This document shows positions 37,945-45,741 of a stretch of DNA of 64,000 bases, one piece after another (position 1 is the stretch's first letter; every line of letters begins with the position of its first letter). This DNA is from an uncultured Ignavibacteriota bacterium (GTDB lineage: Bacteria > Bacteroidota > Ignavibacteria > UBA10030 > UBA8401). The stretch is from NCBI GenBank assembly GCA_903861125.1, contig CAIOTF010000023.1, positions 124,001-188,000 on the forward strand, given 5' to 3'. The position numbers and the translations under genes are program-made. Below the pieces are notes generated by a model. The model was not told where the DNA came from and ran no database searches. It worked only from the letters and a program-made list of their open reading frames with translations.

Positions 37945-38045
37945 TTCTTTTTTCCTTTAACCAAATATATTTTACATGCAGATAACAGATCTACAAATCC
38001 GGTTGTCCGCTCGGCCAGAAGAGATTATGGAATTAAAACGGTTAC

Positions 38046-38110
38046 TAGTGTAGTGTAGTGTAGTGTAGTGTAGTGTAGTGTAGTGTAGTGTAGTGTAGTG
38101 TAGTGTAGTG
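38046..38110. repeat. Pentanucleotide microsatellite, 13 perfect copies of TAGTG
   Basis: This is an uninterrupted run of TAGTG (CACTA on the minus strand), 65 bp, with a partial copy at the right end. It lies 102-166 nt upstream of the minus-strand start codon at 37944, so it is non-coding and placed to change promoter spacing if its copy number varies. Confidence 0.97.
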
Positions 38111-38134
38111 TACACACCGCAGCATTTTACGAGA

Positions 38135-38161
38135 GGGATGCTTACATGAAACGGGACGTTC
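38135..38161 (-). promoter_or_regulatory. Conserved upstream element, copy 1
   Basis: On the minus strand this 27-nt element begins GAACGT and ends AGCATCCC, with CGTTTCA in the middle. A 26-nt copy lies at 41477-41502 upstream of the CheB-CheR-PAS gene, with about 22 identical positions and one gap. It sits 25 bp upstream of the TAGTG repeat. A shared regulator or sigma-factor site is likely; its identity is unknown. Confidence 0.5.
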
Positions 38162-38162
38162 T

Positions 38163-38285
38163 TTAACGGGAGAAACATTTTTGTCTACAGCTGAAGAGCT
38201 TATTGTTATTGGGCAAAAATTGCCATCTGTTATGCCCTGCTACCTGCGAATCGCGCAGCATCCGTTCGTTTTCGTGTATGGCCGC
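38163..38285 (-). pseudogene. Decayed PAS-like continuation of the CheB-CheR-PAS gene
   Basis: In frame after the TAA at 38286-38288, 40 codons stay open to the next stop at 38163. They start AAIHENERMLRDSQ, which is the usual helix joining one PAS domain to the next (compare xAIxENExxLRxSQ), then become degenerate (VAGHNRWQF) and end. This suggests that the ancestral protein continued into another PAS and probably a kinase, and that a nonsense change plus a deletion removed them. Confidence 0.55.
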
Positions 38286-41200
38286 TTACCCTTTTTTCCC
38301 GGAGTGTTCAGCCGTAACGCGCGCGGTAATATCGCGTATCTGGCACTGGATCACCTTCAGATCGTTCACCGAATATACATTGCTGACGAATTCTACATAG
38401 ATCTTCCGTCCGTCCGATGCTTCCAGCGGCAGATCTTCGTAGCGGACAAATTCCTTTTGCTGTAATTCTACAAATTTATCCTTGTTGGCGATGATATCCT
38501 TCAGGAATCCGATCTCCCAGATTGTTTTTTCGATGAACTGTTCACGCGAATATTTCAGCATCTCTATCATGAACGGGTTCACATCGGTGATTTTTCCGGT
38601 GGCCGCATCGAGAATAAGGATGCCGTCTTTCGACATTTCAAAAAGCCGGCGGTACCGGGTTTCCGAAACGGTCATTGCCTGATTTGCTTTTTGCAATGCG
38701 AGATCAATATTTTTTGATTCCGTGATATTCGTAAATGTCATCACCAGTCCGTCAATGCGGTCATCAAGCGTGCGGTACGGCATGATCCGTACGTTGTACC
38801 ACCGCTGGTCATTGGTTTTTATCGCTGTTTCTATTGTTGAGAGCGTTCTCAACACCTGGCGTGCATGGCTGTCAATATCGGGATACTGCAGATCGCTGAC
38901 CAGGTCGGTAAACGGACGGCCGATATCGGCGCTGCGCAGTTTGATAATATTGGTGGTGGCATCGGTATAGCGGCGGATATTCAGATCTTTATCCAGAAAC
39001 AGCGTGGCGATCTCGGTGCTGTTCAGCAGATTCTTCATATCGTTGTTCGCCTGCACAAAATCGCTCACCTTGCTCTGCAGTTCAATGTTAATGGTCTGCA
39101 TCTCTTCGTTCAGACTCTGCATCTCTTCTTTGGAGGTGGTCAGTTCTTCATTGGTCGACTGCAGTTCCTCGTTGGTTGACTGAAGCTCTTCGTTGGTCGA
39201 TTTCAGTTCTTCCTGCGATGTCTGCATTTCTTCGCGGGTGCTTTGCAGGTCCTCATAACTCCGCTGCAGTTCGATCTCCAGTTCTTTCTGGCGCGACAAG
39301 GAAGCCGACTGCTTTCCGCTCTTCACTTTCACTATGTTCTGTTCCAGTACCGCAGGCATATCGGTGAAGACGATCATCACCATCCCTTTTATCGAATCCG
39401 GTTTTTCGATACGCTGAATGGTAAGATCTAAAAATTGCGTTCCTCCGTTGGTCCCCACTTTAATATTACGGACAATAACAGCGTTAAAGTTTTGCATAGC
39501 TTTGCGGAACGCTCCCGGCAAAGCCTCACGCAATCCGTCGCGCGCCATGGCATGGATATTCCAGTTCGCTTTTCCCGCGACCGGTGCAAGATATTTTCCC
39601 GTGTTGCCCGTAATGTAAATAATATCTCCGCTGCTGTTCACCAGCACACTGGCGGGCGCAAAACGCTGCAGCAGAATCTGATCTGCCAGGATCTGTATGT
39701 TCTCAACAATGTTATGCGACACTGCATCAAGAATCTTTTCTTTTTTCACGCGGTGGAAGGAACTCGGAAAATCGATTAGTTCGGTCCGCAGCGGTATTTG
39801 AGTCCGTTTGAAAAATTTTAGTTTACCGTCGAGCTCTTCAAAACCTTCCGAATAACCTCCGAGCGATTCGGCGGTGCCGAGCACCATAATTCCGCCCGGA
39901 TTAAGGCTGTAATTGAAGAGTGCAATCAATTTTTTCTGCAGTTCCGGTTCCAGATAAATCAGCATGTTGCGGCAGGTAAGAATATCCAGTTTGGTAAACG
40001 GCGGATCTTTGATCACATTCTGGGAAGCGAACACCACCATTTCGCGTATGGGATTATTAACGCGGTAATGTTCGCCATCCGCGGTAAAAAAACGGCTCAG
40101 GCGTTCGGGCGATACGTCGGTAGAAATGTTCTTAGAAAAGATCCCTTTGCGTGCCAGCTCTATGGAATCAGCATCAAGATCGGTGGCGAAGATCTGCAGC
40201 GTAAGATTTTTACGGCTTTTATTTTTTTCCAGCGCCTCTTTAAAAATAATCGCCAGAGTGTACGCTTCTTCTCCGGTGGAACAGCCCGGCACCCATGCAC
40301 GCAGTACGTATCCGTTGGGCAGTTCTTCCATCAGTTCGGGAAGAATATGTTCTTTAAGATTTTCCCATACCGCCGCATCGCGGAAAAAGTTTGTTACGCC
40401 GATCAGCAGTTCCTTAAACAGTATCTCGACCTCTTTCGGATTTTCCTGCAAGAACCGGACATAGCTCTGAATCTTTTCTATTTGGTGAATACCCTTGCGC
40501 CGTTCAATCCGGCGGAACAGGGTGTTCTTTTTGTAGAGGGAAAAGTCGTGGCCCGAATGCTCGCGAAGAAGAATGATAATTTTTTCCAGATTGCTTTTAT
40601 CTTTCCCTTCGATCACCGGATCCGTTTTTACGGAGGGAATATATTTCAGGAATGCAATCAGTCTTACGGGTAGTTGCTCTGCCGGCGCTACAATATCGGC
40701 GATCACCGATTCGATCGCACTTCGGGGCATTCCGTCAAATTTTGCTGTTCCGGGATCCTGCACCAGTACAATGCCGTTCTTTTCTTTAATGGCTTTCAGT
40801 CCCAAACTGCCGTCGCTCCCCATGCCGGAGAGAATAATGCCGATACTGTTCTCCTGCCTGTCGGCGGCCAGTGACCGGAAAAAAATATCGATCGGCAGAC
40901 GAAGTCCGCGCGATTCCACCGGATCGAACAAATGCAGAGCACCGTTAAGCAGCGAAAGACTTTTATTGGGTGGTATAACGTACACGCAGTTTTGGTACAC
41001 CGTAAGCTGGTCGGTTGCCTGATACACCTTCATTGGTGTAATGCGCTGCAGCAGTTCCGGCATAATGCCGACATGGTTCGGATCCAAGTGCTGAATGACC
41101 ACAAATGCCATTCCGTTGTCTTTCGGCATATTGCCGAAGAACAGTTCCAATGCTTCCAGTCCGCCGGCTGAAGCGCCGATTGCCACAATAGGAAAATTAT

Positions 41201-41312
41201 CCGCGACGGTACGCTTTGCGATGATATCCGATTTATTTTTTTCCGCCGGTTTTCTAACGGGTGTGCTCGGCTCCGCTTTTTTGCTTTCCGGTTTCGGTGT
41301 TTTGTTTTTCAT
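38286..41312 (-). CDS. CheB-CheR-PAS fusion protein, probably C-terminally truncated
   Basis: This 1008-residue protein has a CheB methylesterase-like domain (about 40-220) with Ser48 in AIGASAGGLEAL, His in QHLDPNH and Asp in GMGSDGSLGL. A CheR methyltransferase domain (about 235-500) follows, with SAM-site VPGCSTGEEAYTLA. A coiled coil built of STNEELQ heptads (about 650-730) and PAS domains up to the end complete it. CheB/CheR fusions of this type usually end in a kinase; here the protein stops just after a PAS, and coding-like sequence continues past the stop. The ATG at 41312 is used because AAGGAA precedes it; the frame is open to 41381. No other chemotaxis genes are nearby, so a non-chemotaxis signalling role is likely. 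Confidence 0.88.
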   Translation of the reverse strand: MKNKTPKPESKKAEPSTPVRKPAEKNKSDIIAKRTVADNFPIVAIGASAGGLEALELFFGNMPKDNGMAFVVIQHLDPNHVGIMPELLQRITPMKVYQATDQLTVYQNCVYVIPPNKSLSLLNGALHLFDPVESRGLRLPIDIFFRSLAADRQENSIGIILSGMGSDGSLGLKAIKEKNGIVLVQDPGTAKFDGMPRSAIESVIADIVAPAEQLPVRLIAFLKYIPSVKTDPVIEGKDKSNLEKIIILLREHSGHDFSLYKKNTLFRRIERRKGIHQIEKIQSYVRFLQENPKEVEILFKELLIGVTNFFRDAAVWENLKEHILPELMEELPNGYVLRAWVPGCSTGEEAYTLAIIFKEALEKNKSRKNLTLQIFATDLDADSIELARKGIFSKNISTDVSPERLSRFFTADGEHYRVNNPIREMVVFASQNVIKDPPFTKLDILTCRNMLIYLEPELQKKLIALFNYSLNPGGIMVLGTAESLGGYSEGFEELDGKLKFFKRTQIPLRTELIDFPSSFHRVKKEKILDAVSHNIVENIQILADQILLQRFAPASVLVNSSGDIIYITGNTGKYLAPVAGKANWNIHAMARDGLREALPGAFRKAMQNFNAVIVRNIKVGTNGGTQFLDLTIQRIEKPDSIKGMVMIVFTDMPAVLEQNIVKVKSGKQSASLSRQKELEIELQRSYEDLQSTREEMQTSQEELKSTNEELQSTNEELQSTNEELTTSKEEMQSLNEEMQTINIELQSKVSDFVQANNDMKNLLNSTEIATLFLDKDLNIRRYTDATTNIIKLRSADIGRPFTDLVSDLQYPDIDSHARQVLRTLSTIETAIKTNDQRWYNVRIMPYRTLDDRIDGLVMTFTNITESKNIDLALQKANQAMTVSETRYRRLFEMSKDGILILDAATGKITDVNPFMIEMLKYSREQFIEKTIWEIGFLKDIIANKDKFVELQQKEFVRYEDLPLEASDGRKIYVEFVSNVYSVNDLKVIQCQIRDITARVTAEHSGKKG

Positions 41313-41476
41313 GGGAACATTCCTTTTTCCCTGCTTTTTTTTGCAGCGGCCGGGCAGATGTGCAGACATCCGGATGGTCAATTACCGTGAGCGATCGTAA
41401 AAAAATACGTAACGGATGAGACGAGTGTGTATGGACAGGATGAAAAAATAGATGAGAATACGCCGCCGTTTTTGGT

Positions 41477-41502
41477 GGGATGCTGATGTGAAACGTACGT
41501 TC
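41477..41502 (-). promoter_or_regulatory. Conserved upstream element, copy 2
   Basis: This is the minus-strand 26-mer starting GAACGTACGTTTCA and ending AGCATCCC, 165 nt upstream of the CheB-CheR-PAS start. It is the counterpart of the element at 38135-38161 upstream of the multi-PAS gene. Confidence 0.5.
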
Positions 41503-41873
41503 TGAATCCGGAACGACCATTTCGACTGCGTATGACATGTTTTTGTTATTGTGAAACTATTGCTTGCGACACGAACCTGTTGCCCGCAGCGACAAACTGC
41601 CGGCGAATATTCCGCCGATCATCAACCGCACCAATTTCTGATTCAGTGTCTGTCAATAATATAACGAAATGAGAAGGACAATCTATAAATATCTTGTGCC
41701 GGCCGGTTTTATCGGACTTATTCATCCGTTTTTAAGCCCCGAATTGACCGAAATGAGACCTTTTTTTGTGACACGGTGAAGAGTAAACAGTCGCGGATAC
41801 CCCTTTTCTGCAAGCGTTTGCCGGTTTGGTAAAAACTCCATTTTTTGCGCAAAAATACCACAAAAATCTATCC

Positions 41874-41940
41874 GTTCATCGCCACTTTTCGCCTGTTCAT
41901 CGAAATAATCCGGAAACCGCCGCTGAAGAATGTATTTTTG
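41874..41940 (+). promoter_or_regulatory. Putative activator-dependent promoter of the epimerase operon
   Basis: TATTTTTG at 41933-41940 fits TAnnTTTG. GTTCATCG occurs twice as a direct repeat spaced 21 bp (41874 and 41895), that is two helical turns apart. The proximal copy lies inside CCTGTTCATCGAAA (41892-41905), identical to the element before the 3831 gene and at the same 41-bp distance from the box. AAAGGAAAAA upstream of ATG 41983 is the ribosome-binding site. Confidence 0.55.
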
Positions 41941-41982
41941 TAACACAATTATTCACATATCAAACGAAAAGGAAAAAATGTT

Positions 41983-43017
41983 ATGAAAAAACCAATTTCA
42001 CTGGTCACAGGCTGTTCGGGTTTCATAGGCTCGCACGTTGCGCAGGAATTAATAAAGATGGGTCACACGGTAATCGGTCTGGACGATCTCTCAGGCGGAT
42101 TTGTTGAGAACAATCCCGGCAACATGATCTTTTATAACGGATCGATCACCGATGCAACCCTCGTCAACGGATTGTTTGAACAATATCAGTTCGATTATGT
42201 GTTCCATCTTGCAGCGTATGCCGCTGAAGGACTGAGCCACTTCATCCGCCGGTACAATTACAATGATAATCTTATCGGAAGCATCAACCTTATCAACGCG
42301 GCTGTGAATGCACGCACCGTGAAGAATTTTATCTTCACCTCGTCCATCGCTGTGTATGGTTCCAACGAACCGCCGCTGCGCGAAGCAATGACGCCGAAAC
42401 CGGAAGATCCGTACGGCATTGCAAAGTTTGCCGTAGAAATGGATCTTCACTGCGCTCACAGAATGTGGGGATTGAACTACACGATCTTCAGACCGCACAA
42501 TGTGTACGGTGAGAATCAGAATATCGGCGATCCGTACCGGAACGTGATCGGCATTTTCATGAATCAGATCCTGCAGAACAAACCGATGACGATCTTCGGT
42601 GACGGCTCTCAGACACGCGCATTCAGTTATATCTCCGATGTTGCTCCGATCATCGCCAGCGCCGCAGTGCGGACAGAAGCGTACAATAAAATATTCAACG
42701 TCGGTGCCGATGTGCCCTACTCCGTTAACACGCTGGCAACAGTTGTTGCGCAGGCGATGGGAGTAAAACCGGATATTCAATATCTGGAAGCGCGGAAAGA
42801 AGCATTGCACGCATTCTCCGATCACGAAAATGTTAAAGCAGTGTTCGGCGATCTTATTAAAAATGTTCCTCTGGAAGAAGGTGTGTCACGCATGGCTGCA
42901 TGGGCAAAAGGCTTCGGTGCACGTCCCGGACAGATCTTTGAAGATATCGAAGTGTATATGAATATGCCGCCGTCCTGGAAACGCCTTATTGTTTCGCAGA
43001 CAAAGAAAGCGGCATAA
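41983..43017 (+). CDS. NAD-dependent epimerase/dehydratase (extended SDR, GalE-like)
   Basis: This 344-residue extended short-chain dehydrogenase/reductase has the NAD site TGCSGFIGSH near the N-terminus, GLDDLSGG after strand 2, a Ser in TSSIAVYG and the catalytic YGIAK (YxxxK). These match UDP-glucose/UDP-glucuronate 4-epimerase relatives that make nucleotide sugars for glycan synthesis. HNVYGENQN is typical of the substrate-binding region. It leads the operon; the split GT2 gene begins 11 nt after its stop. The exact sugar cannot be told. Confidence 0.88.
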   Translation: MKKPISLVTGCSGFIGSHVAQELIKMGHTVIGLDDLSGGFVENNPGNMIFYNGSITDATLVNGLFEQYQFDYVFHLAAYAAEGLSHFIRRYNYNDNLIGSINLINAAVNARTVKNFIFTSSIAVYGSNEPPLREAMTPKPEDPYGIAKFAVEMDLHCAHRMWGLNYTIFRPHNVYGENQNIGDPYRNVIGIFMNQILQNKPMTIFGDGSQTRAFSYISDVAPIIASAAVRTEAYNKIFNVGADVPYSVNTLATVVAQAMGVKPDIQYLEARKEALHAFSDHENVKAVFGDLIKNVPLEEGVSRMAAWAKGFGARPGQIFEDIEVYMNMPPSWKRLIVSQTKKAA

Positions 43018-43028
43018 CGGAGAATACT

Positions 43029-43160
43029 ATGGACGCACTTGAACTGTTATTCCTTTTCCTCTCTGCCGTTGTTCTCTATACGTACGTCGGATACGGAATC
43101 ATTTTGTGGACGATGGTAAAGATAAAGCAGTATAAAAAAGCTACCGCGGATTTGCACTGA
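43029..43160 (+). pseudogene. 5' fragment of a GT2 glycosyltransferase gene cut by a tandem-repeat array
   Basis: This frame of 43 codons starts at an ATG with a good GGAG site 6-7 nt upstream and lies 11 nt after the epimerase. It encodes one membrane helix, with MDALELLFLF at the start and LYTYVGYGIIL inside, matching the N-terminal membrane anchor (typically LLYTYVGYP) of membrane GT2 enzymes. Reading then enters the repeat array and ends at the first TGA (43158-43160). The catalytic part of such a protein starts right after the array at 43722. Confidence 0.75.
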
Positions 43161-43699
43161 AAGAACGGATCGTCACAGATAAAAAAACAACCACGGATTT
43201 GCACTGAAGAAAAAAGCAACCGCGGATTTGCACTGAATGAACGGATCGTCACGGATAAAAAAACAATCACGGATTTGCACTAAAAAAAGCAACCGCGGAT
43301 TTACACTGAAAGAACGGATTGTCACAGATAAAAAAAACAACCACGGTTTTGCACTGAAGAAAAAAGCAACCACGGATTTACACTGAAAGAACGGATTGTC
43401 ACAGATAAAAAAACAACCGCGGATTTACACTGAAAGAACGGATTGTCACAGATAAAAAAAACAACCACGGATTTGCATTGAAGAAAAAAGCAACCACGGA
43501 TTTATACGGAAAGAACGGATCGTCACAGATAAAAAAAGCAACCACGGATTTACACTGAAAGAACGGATCGTCACGGACAAAAAAAACCGCGGATTTACAC
43601 TGAAGAAAAAAGCAACCACGCATTTACACTGAAAGAACGGATCGTCACGGATAAAAAAAACCACGCATTTACACAGAAAGAACTGATTTGCACGGAAAA
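43144..43699. repeat. Composite tandem-repeat array, 14 units of two alternating lengths
   Basis: Every unit opens with a variant of CCRCGGATTTRCACTGAA. Long units (45-48 bp) continue AGAACGGATYGTCAC and an A-rich end; short units (26-29 bp) continue GAAAAAAGCAA. The order is L S L S L S L L S L L S L L, the last being degenerate (39 bp). Units are direct, adjacent and without spacers, so this is not CRISPR. The array contains stop codons in the gene direction and separates the two parts of a GT2 gene. Confidence 0.93.
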
Positions 43700-43721
43700 C
43701 TATAATAGAAAAAGTATCACT

Positions 43722-44774
43722 ATGTTATACGAACCTAATGTCACAATATTGATCGCCGCATTCAATGAGGCGGATTGCATCAGGGAAAAAGCGTTGAACT
43801 CCCTTGCACTTAATTATCCGCCCGATAAATATGATATCCTTTTCGTCACCGACGGTTCGACCGACGGCACGGAGAAGATTTTGCGCGAATTCATGCATGA
43901 TCCCCGGATCCGTGTTTTTCACAACGGCGACCGGCGCGGAAAACTTGCCGCCGTTGACCGCGGAATGAATTACGTTCCTTCTCCCATTGTCATCCTCACC
44001 GATGCCAATACGATCCTGAATAAGGATGCAATCCGAAATATTGTCCGCCACTATGAAGACCCAAAGGTTGGCGCAGTGGCCGGCGAAAAAAGGATCCGTA
44101 AGGATCTGCAGAACGAAGGGAGCGGCGCCGGTGAAGGCCTTTATTGGAAATACGAGTCCGCTCTGAAGCGTATGGATTCGGAATTGTATTCCGTTGTCGG
44201 CGCGGCGGGCGAACTGTTTTCCTGCAGAAAAGAATTATACCGCCCCGTTCCGCCGGATTCCATCATCGAAGATTTTCATCTTTCCATGTGCATTGCCGCC
44301 GAAGGTTTCCGGGTGATCTACGAACCGGATGCGTTTGCGGAGGAACAGCCGTCGGCTTCGTTCCGCGAAGAGATGAAACGGAAGGTCCGGATCTGTGCCG
44401 GCGGTTTTCAATCCATCGTGCGGCTTCGTCCGCTGCTGAACATGAACCGGTACGGCGTTCTCTCCTTTCAATACATTTCACATCGCGTACTGCGCTGGGC
44501 GGTAACGCCGTTTCTGCTGCCGGTACTCTTTGTTCTGAACGGCATCCTGGCGCTGTACGGAAACAGCGTGTACCAATATCTCTTGGCCGGACAGATCATG
44601 TTCTACACATCGGCGCTCATCGGATATCTGCTTGATAAAGCGCATCTGCGGTCGAAGATCTTTATAGCTCCATTATATTTCACACTTATGAATATTGCCG
44701 CCTATGCCGGTCTGGTTCGTTACCTTAAAGGAACGCAGTCCGCGGTGTGGGAAAAAGCACAACGAAAGAAATAA
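43722..44774 (+). CDS. GT2 glycosyltransferase, catalytic and C-terminal membrane part of the split gene
   Basis: This 350-residue frame starts MLYEPNVTILIAAFNEADCI, normally found about 40-60 residues into membrane GT2 enzymes. It has VTDGSTDGTEKIL, TDANTILNKDAI as the metal site, and EDFHLSMCIAAEGFRVIYEPDA, the acceptor-site signature. Two or three membrane helices follow (about 250-340). It lacks the N-terminal membrane helix, which lies before the repeat array at 43029. Translation from ATG 43722 would have only a weak ribosome-binding site. It may still make an active but less well anchored enzyme, or be a pseudogene part. Confidence 0.8.
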   Translation: MLYEPNVTILIAAFNEADCIREKALNSLALNYPPDKYDILFVTDGSTDGTEKILREFMHDPRIRVFHNGDRRGKLAAVDRGMNYVPSPIVILTDANTILNKDAIRNIVRHYEDPKVGAVAGEKRIRKDLQNEGSGAGEGLYWKYESALKRMDSELYSVVGAAGELFSCRKELYRPVPPDSIIEDFHLSMCIAAEGFRVIYEPDAFAEEQPSASFREEMKRKVRICAGGFQSIVRLRPLLNMNRYGVLSFQYISHRVLRWAVTPFLLPVLFVLNGILALYGNSVYQYLLAGQIMFYTSALIGYLLDKAHLRSKIFIAPLYFTLMNIAAYAGLVRYLKGTQSAVWEKAQRKK

Positions 44775-44777
44775 TGT

Positions 44778-45659
44778 ATGACGCACACTCCAAAAGTTTC
44801 GGTGATCCTTCTCAATTGGAATCAATATGCATTGACCGCAGCGTGCATCAATTCGCTTAAAGAATGCACCTATCCGAACATCGAAATCGTGGTGGTCGAT
44901 CAGGCATCGCACGACAATTCGGTTGCACTGCTGCAGGAATGTTATCCGGAGATTACACTGATACAAAACGCGAAGAACACCGGATTCACCGGAGGTAACA
45001 ACCAGGGAATGAGAGCGGCAACCGGAGAATATTTTCTGCTGCTGAATAACGACACCGAGGTGAATCCTTCATTTCTGGAACCGCTGGTGGAAGCACTCGA
45101 ATCCGACGCAACGGCTGCAGCCGCATCGCCGCTGATCCGTTTCTTTTTCACACCGTCGTTCATCCAATACGCCGGCGGACCGGAATCGATCGACCTTATT
45201 CGCGGACGGAATGTGTGGCGCGGCTGGAGAACACAAATGCCGCATAGTTATTCCTCCGTAGAAAAAACTACTGCTGCTCATGGCGCCGCATTTATGATCA
45301 AACGGAGCATCGTTGAAAAGATCGGCATGTTGGATGAGAAACTCTTTATCTATTATGAAGAATACGACTGGAGTCTGCGTATCCGTGAAGCAGGATTTTC
45401 AATCCTCTTTGTTCCGCGCTCCGAGATTCTGCACAAGGAATCGATGACCCTCACCAAGGACAGTCCGTTCAGAACAAAATTAATGGCCCGCAACAGATTG
45501 TGGCTGAGCAAAAAATATCTGCCGTTCTACAAACATTTTCTCTCGGTTTCGTATGTTTGGTTCTGCTCCATGCCGCTGAACATCATCCGGTATGCGGCTC
45601 GGAACAAGTTCGATCTGGCAAAAGCGCTCTTTGCCGGCTCGGTTGAAGGAACATTTTAG
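44778..45659 (+). CDS. GT2-family glycosyltransferase (rhamnosyltransferase-like)
   Basis: This 293-residue GT-A enzyme has VSVILLNWNQYALT, VDQASHDNS, GFTGGNNQGM and the metal site LLNNDTEVNPSFL, followed by IYYEEYDWSLRIREAGF. This pattern is shared with WbbL-like rhamnosyltransferases and relatives that add one sugar to a lipid-linked oligosaccharide. It lies 3 nt after the previous gene, in the same operon. There are no firm membrane segments. Sugar specificity is a family-level guess. Confidence 0.85.
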   Translation: MTHTPKVSVILLNWNQYALTAACINSLKECTYPNIEIVVVDQASHDNSVALLQECYPEITLIQNAKNTGFTGGNNQGMRAATGEYFLLLNNDTEVNPSFLEPLVEALESDATAAAASPLIRFFFTPSFIQYAGGPESIDLIRGRNVWRGWRTQMPHSYSSVEKTTAAHGAAFMIKRSIVEKIGMLDEKLFIYYEEYDWSLRIREAGFSILFVPRSEILHKESMTLTKDSPFRTKLMARNRLWLSKKYLPFYKHFLSVSYVWFCSMPLNIIRYAARNKFDLAKALFAGSVEGTF

Positions 45660-45703
45660 CAGAGTTCCGCACCGACGTATAAATTGTTCTTTCCGGCTGC
45701 TCC

Positions 45704-45736
45704 GCATTTGGATTTTGCGCAATCTGTGGATATTTT
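45704..45736 (+). promoter_or_regulatory. Possible Bacteroidetes-type promoter of the dehydrogenase gene
   Basis: TTTG at 45708-45711, a spacer of 20 nt and TATTTTAG fit the minus-33 TTTG and minus-7 TAnnTTTG arrangement with one mismatch, just upstream of ATG 45742. The resulting leader would be very short, so the call is weak. Confidence 0.3.
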
Positions 45737-45741
45737 AGACA

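Larger units (their letters stand above)
37945..38285. other. Upstream region of the 37944 gene, including a coding remnant
   Basis: This 341-nt region holds, from the gene outward on the minus strand, a TATATTTG box at 37962-37969, the TAGTG repeat (38046-38110), a conserved element (38135-38161), and 40 codons of open frame left from the CheB-CheR-PAS gene (38163-38285). A minus-strand open frame across the repeat gives only repeated TTLHY and is judged not a gene. Confidence 0.55.
41313..41982. other. Divergent intergenic region between signalling block and second polysaccharide cluster
   Basis: This 670-nt region separates the minus-strand CheB-CheR-PAS gene from the plus-strand epimerase gene. 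It holds the second copy of the conserved sensor element (41477-41502) and the epimerase promoter (41874-41940), both listed separately. I see no gene in it. Confidence 0.5.

Noticed and set aside
37972-38178. Minus-strand open frame of 68 codons across the TAGTG repeat
   Set aside because: The protein is mostly repeated TTLHY produced by the microsatellite, and it lies in the upstream region of the 37944 gene. No ribosome-binding site or family feature.
43076-43664. Minus-strand open frames across the tandem array (repeats of DDPFFQCKSAVAFF type)
   Set aside because: They are translations of the repeat units in a frame that happens to lack stops; no start site or family supports them.
43144-43699. 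CRISPR array
   Set aside because: Units are adjacent and similar over their whole length, with no unique spacers, and no cas gene is present.
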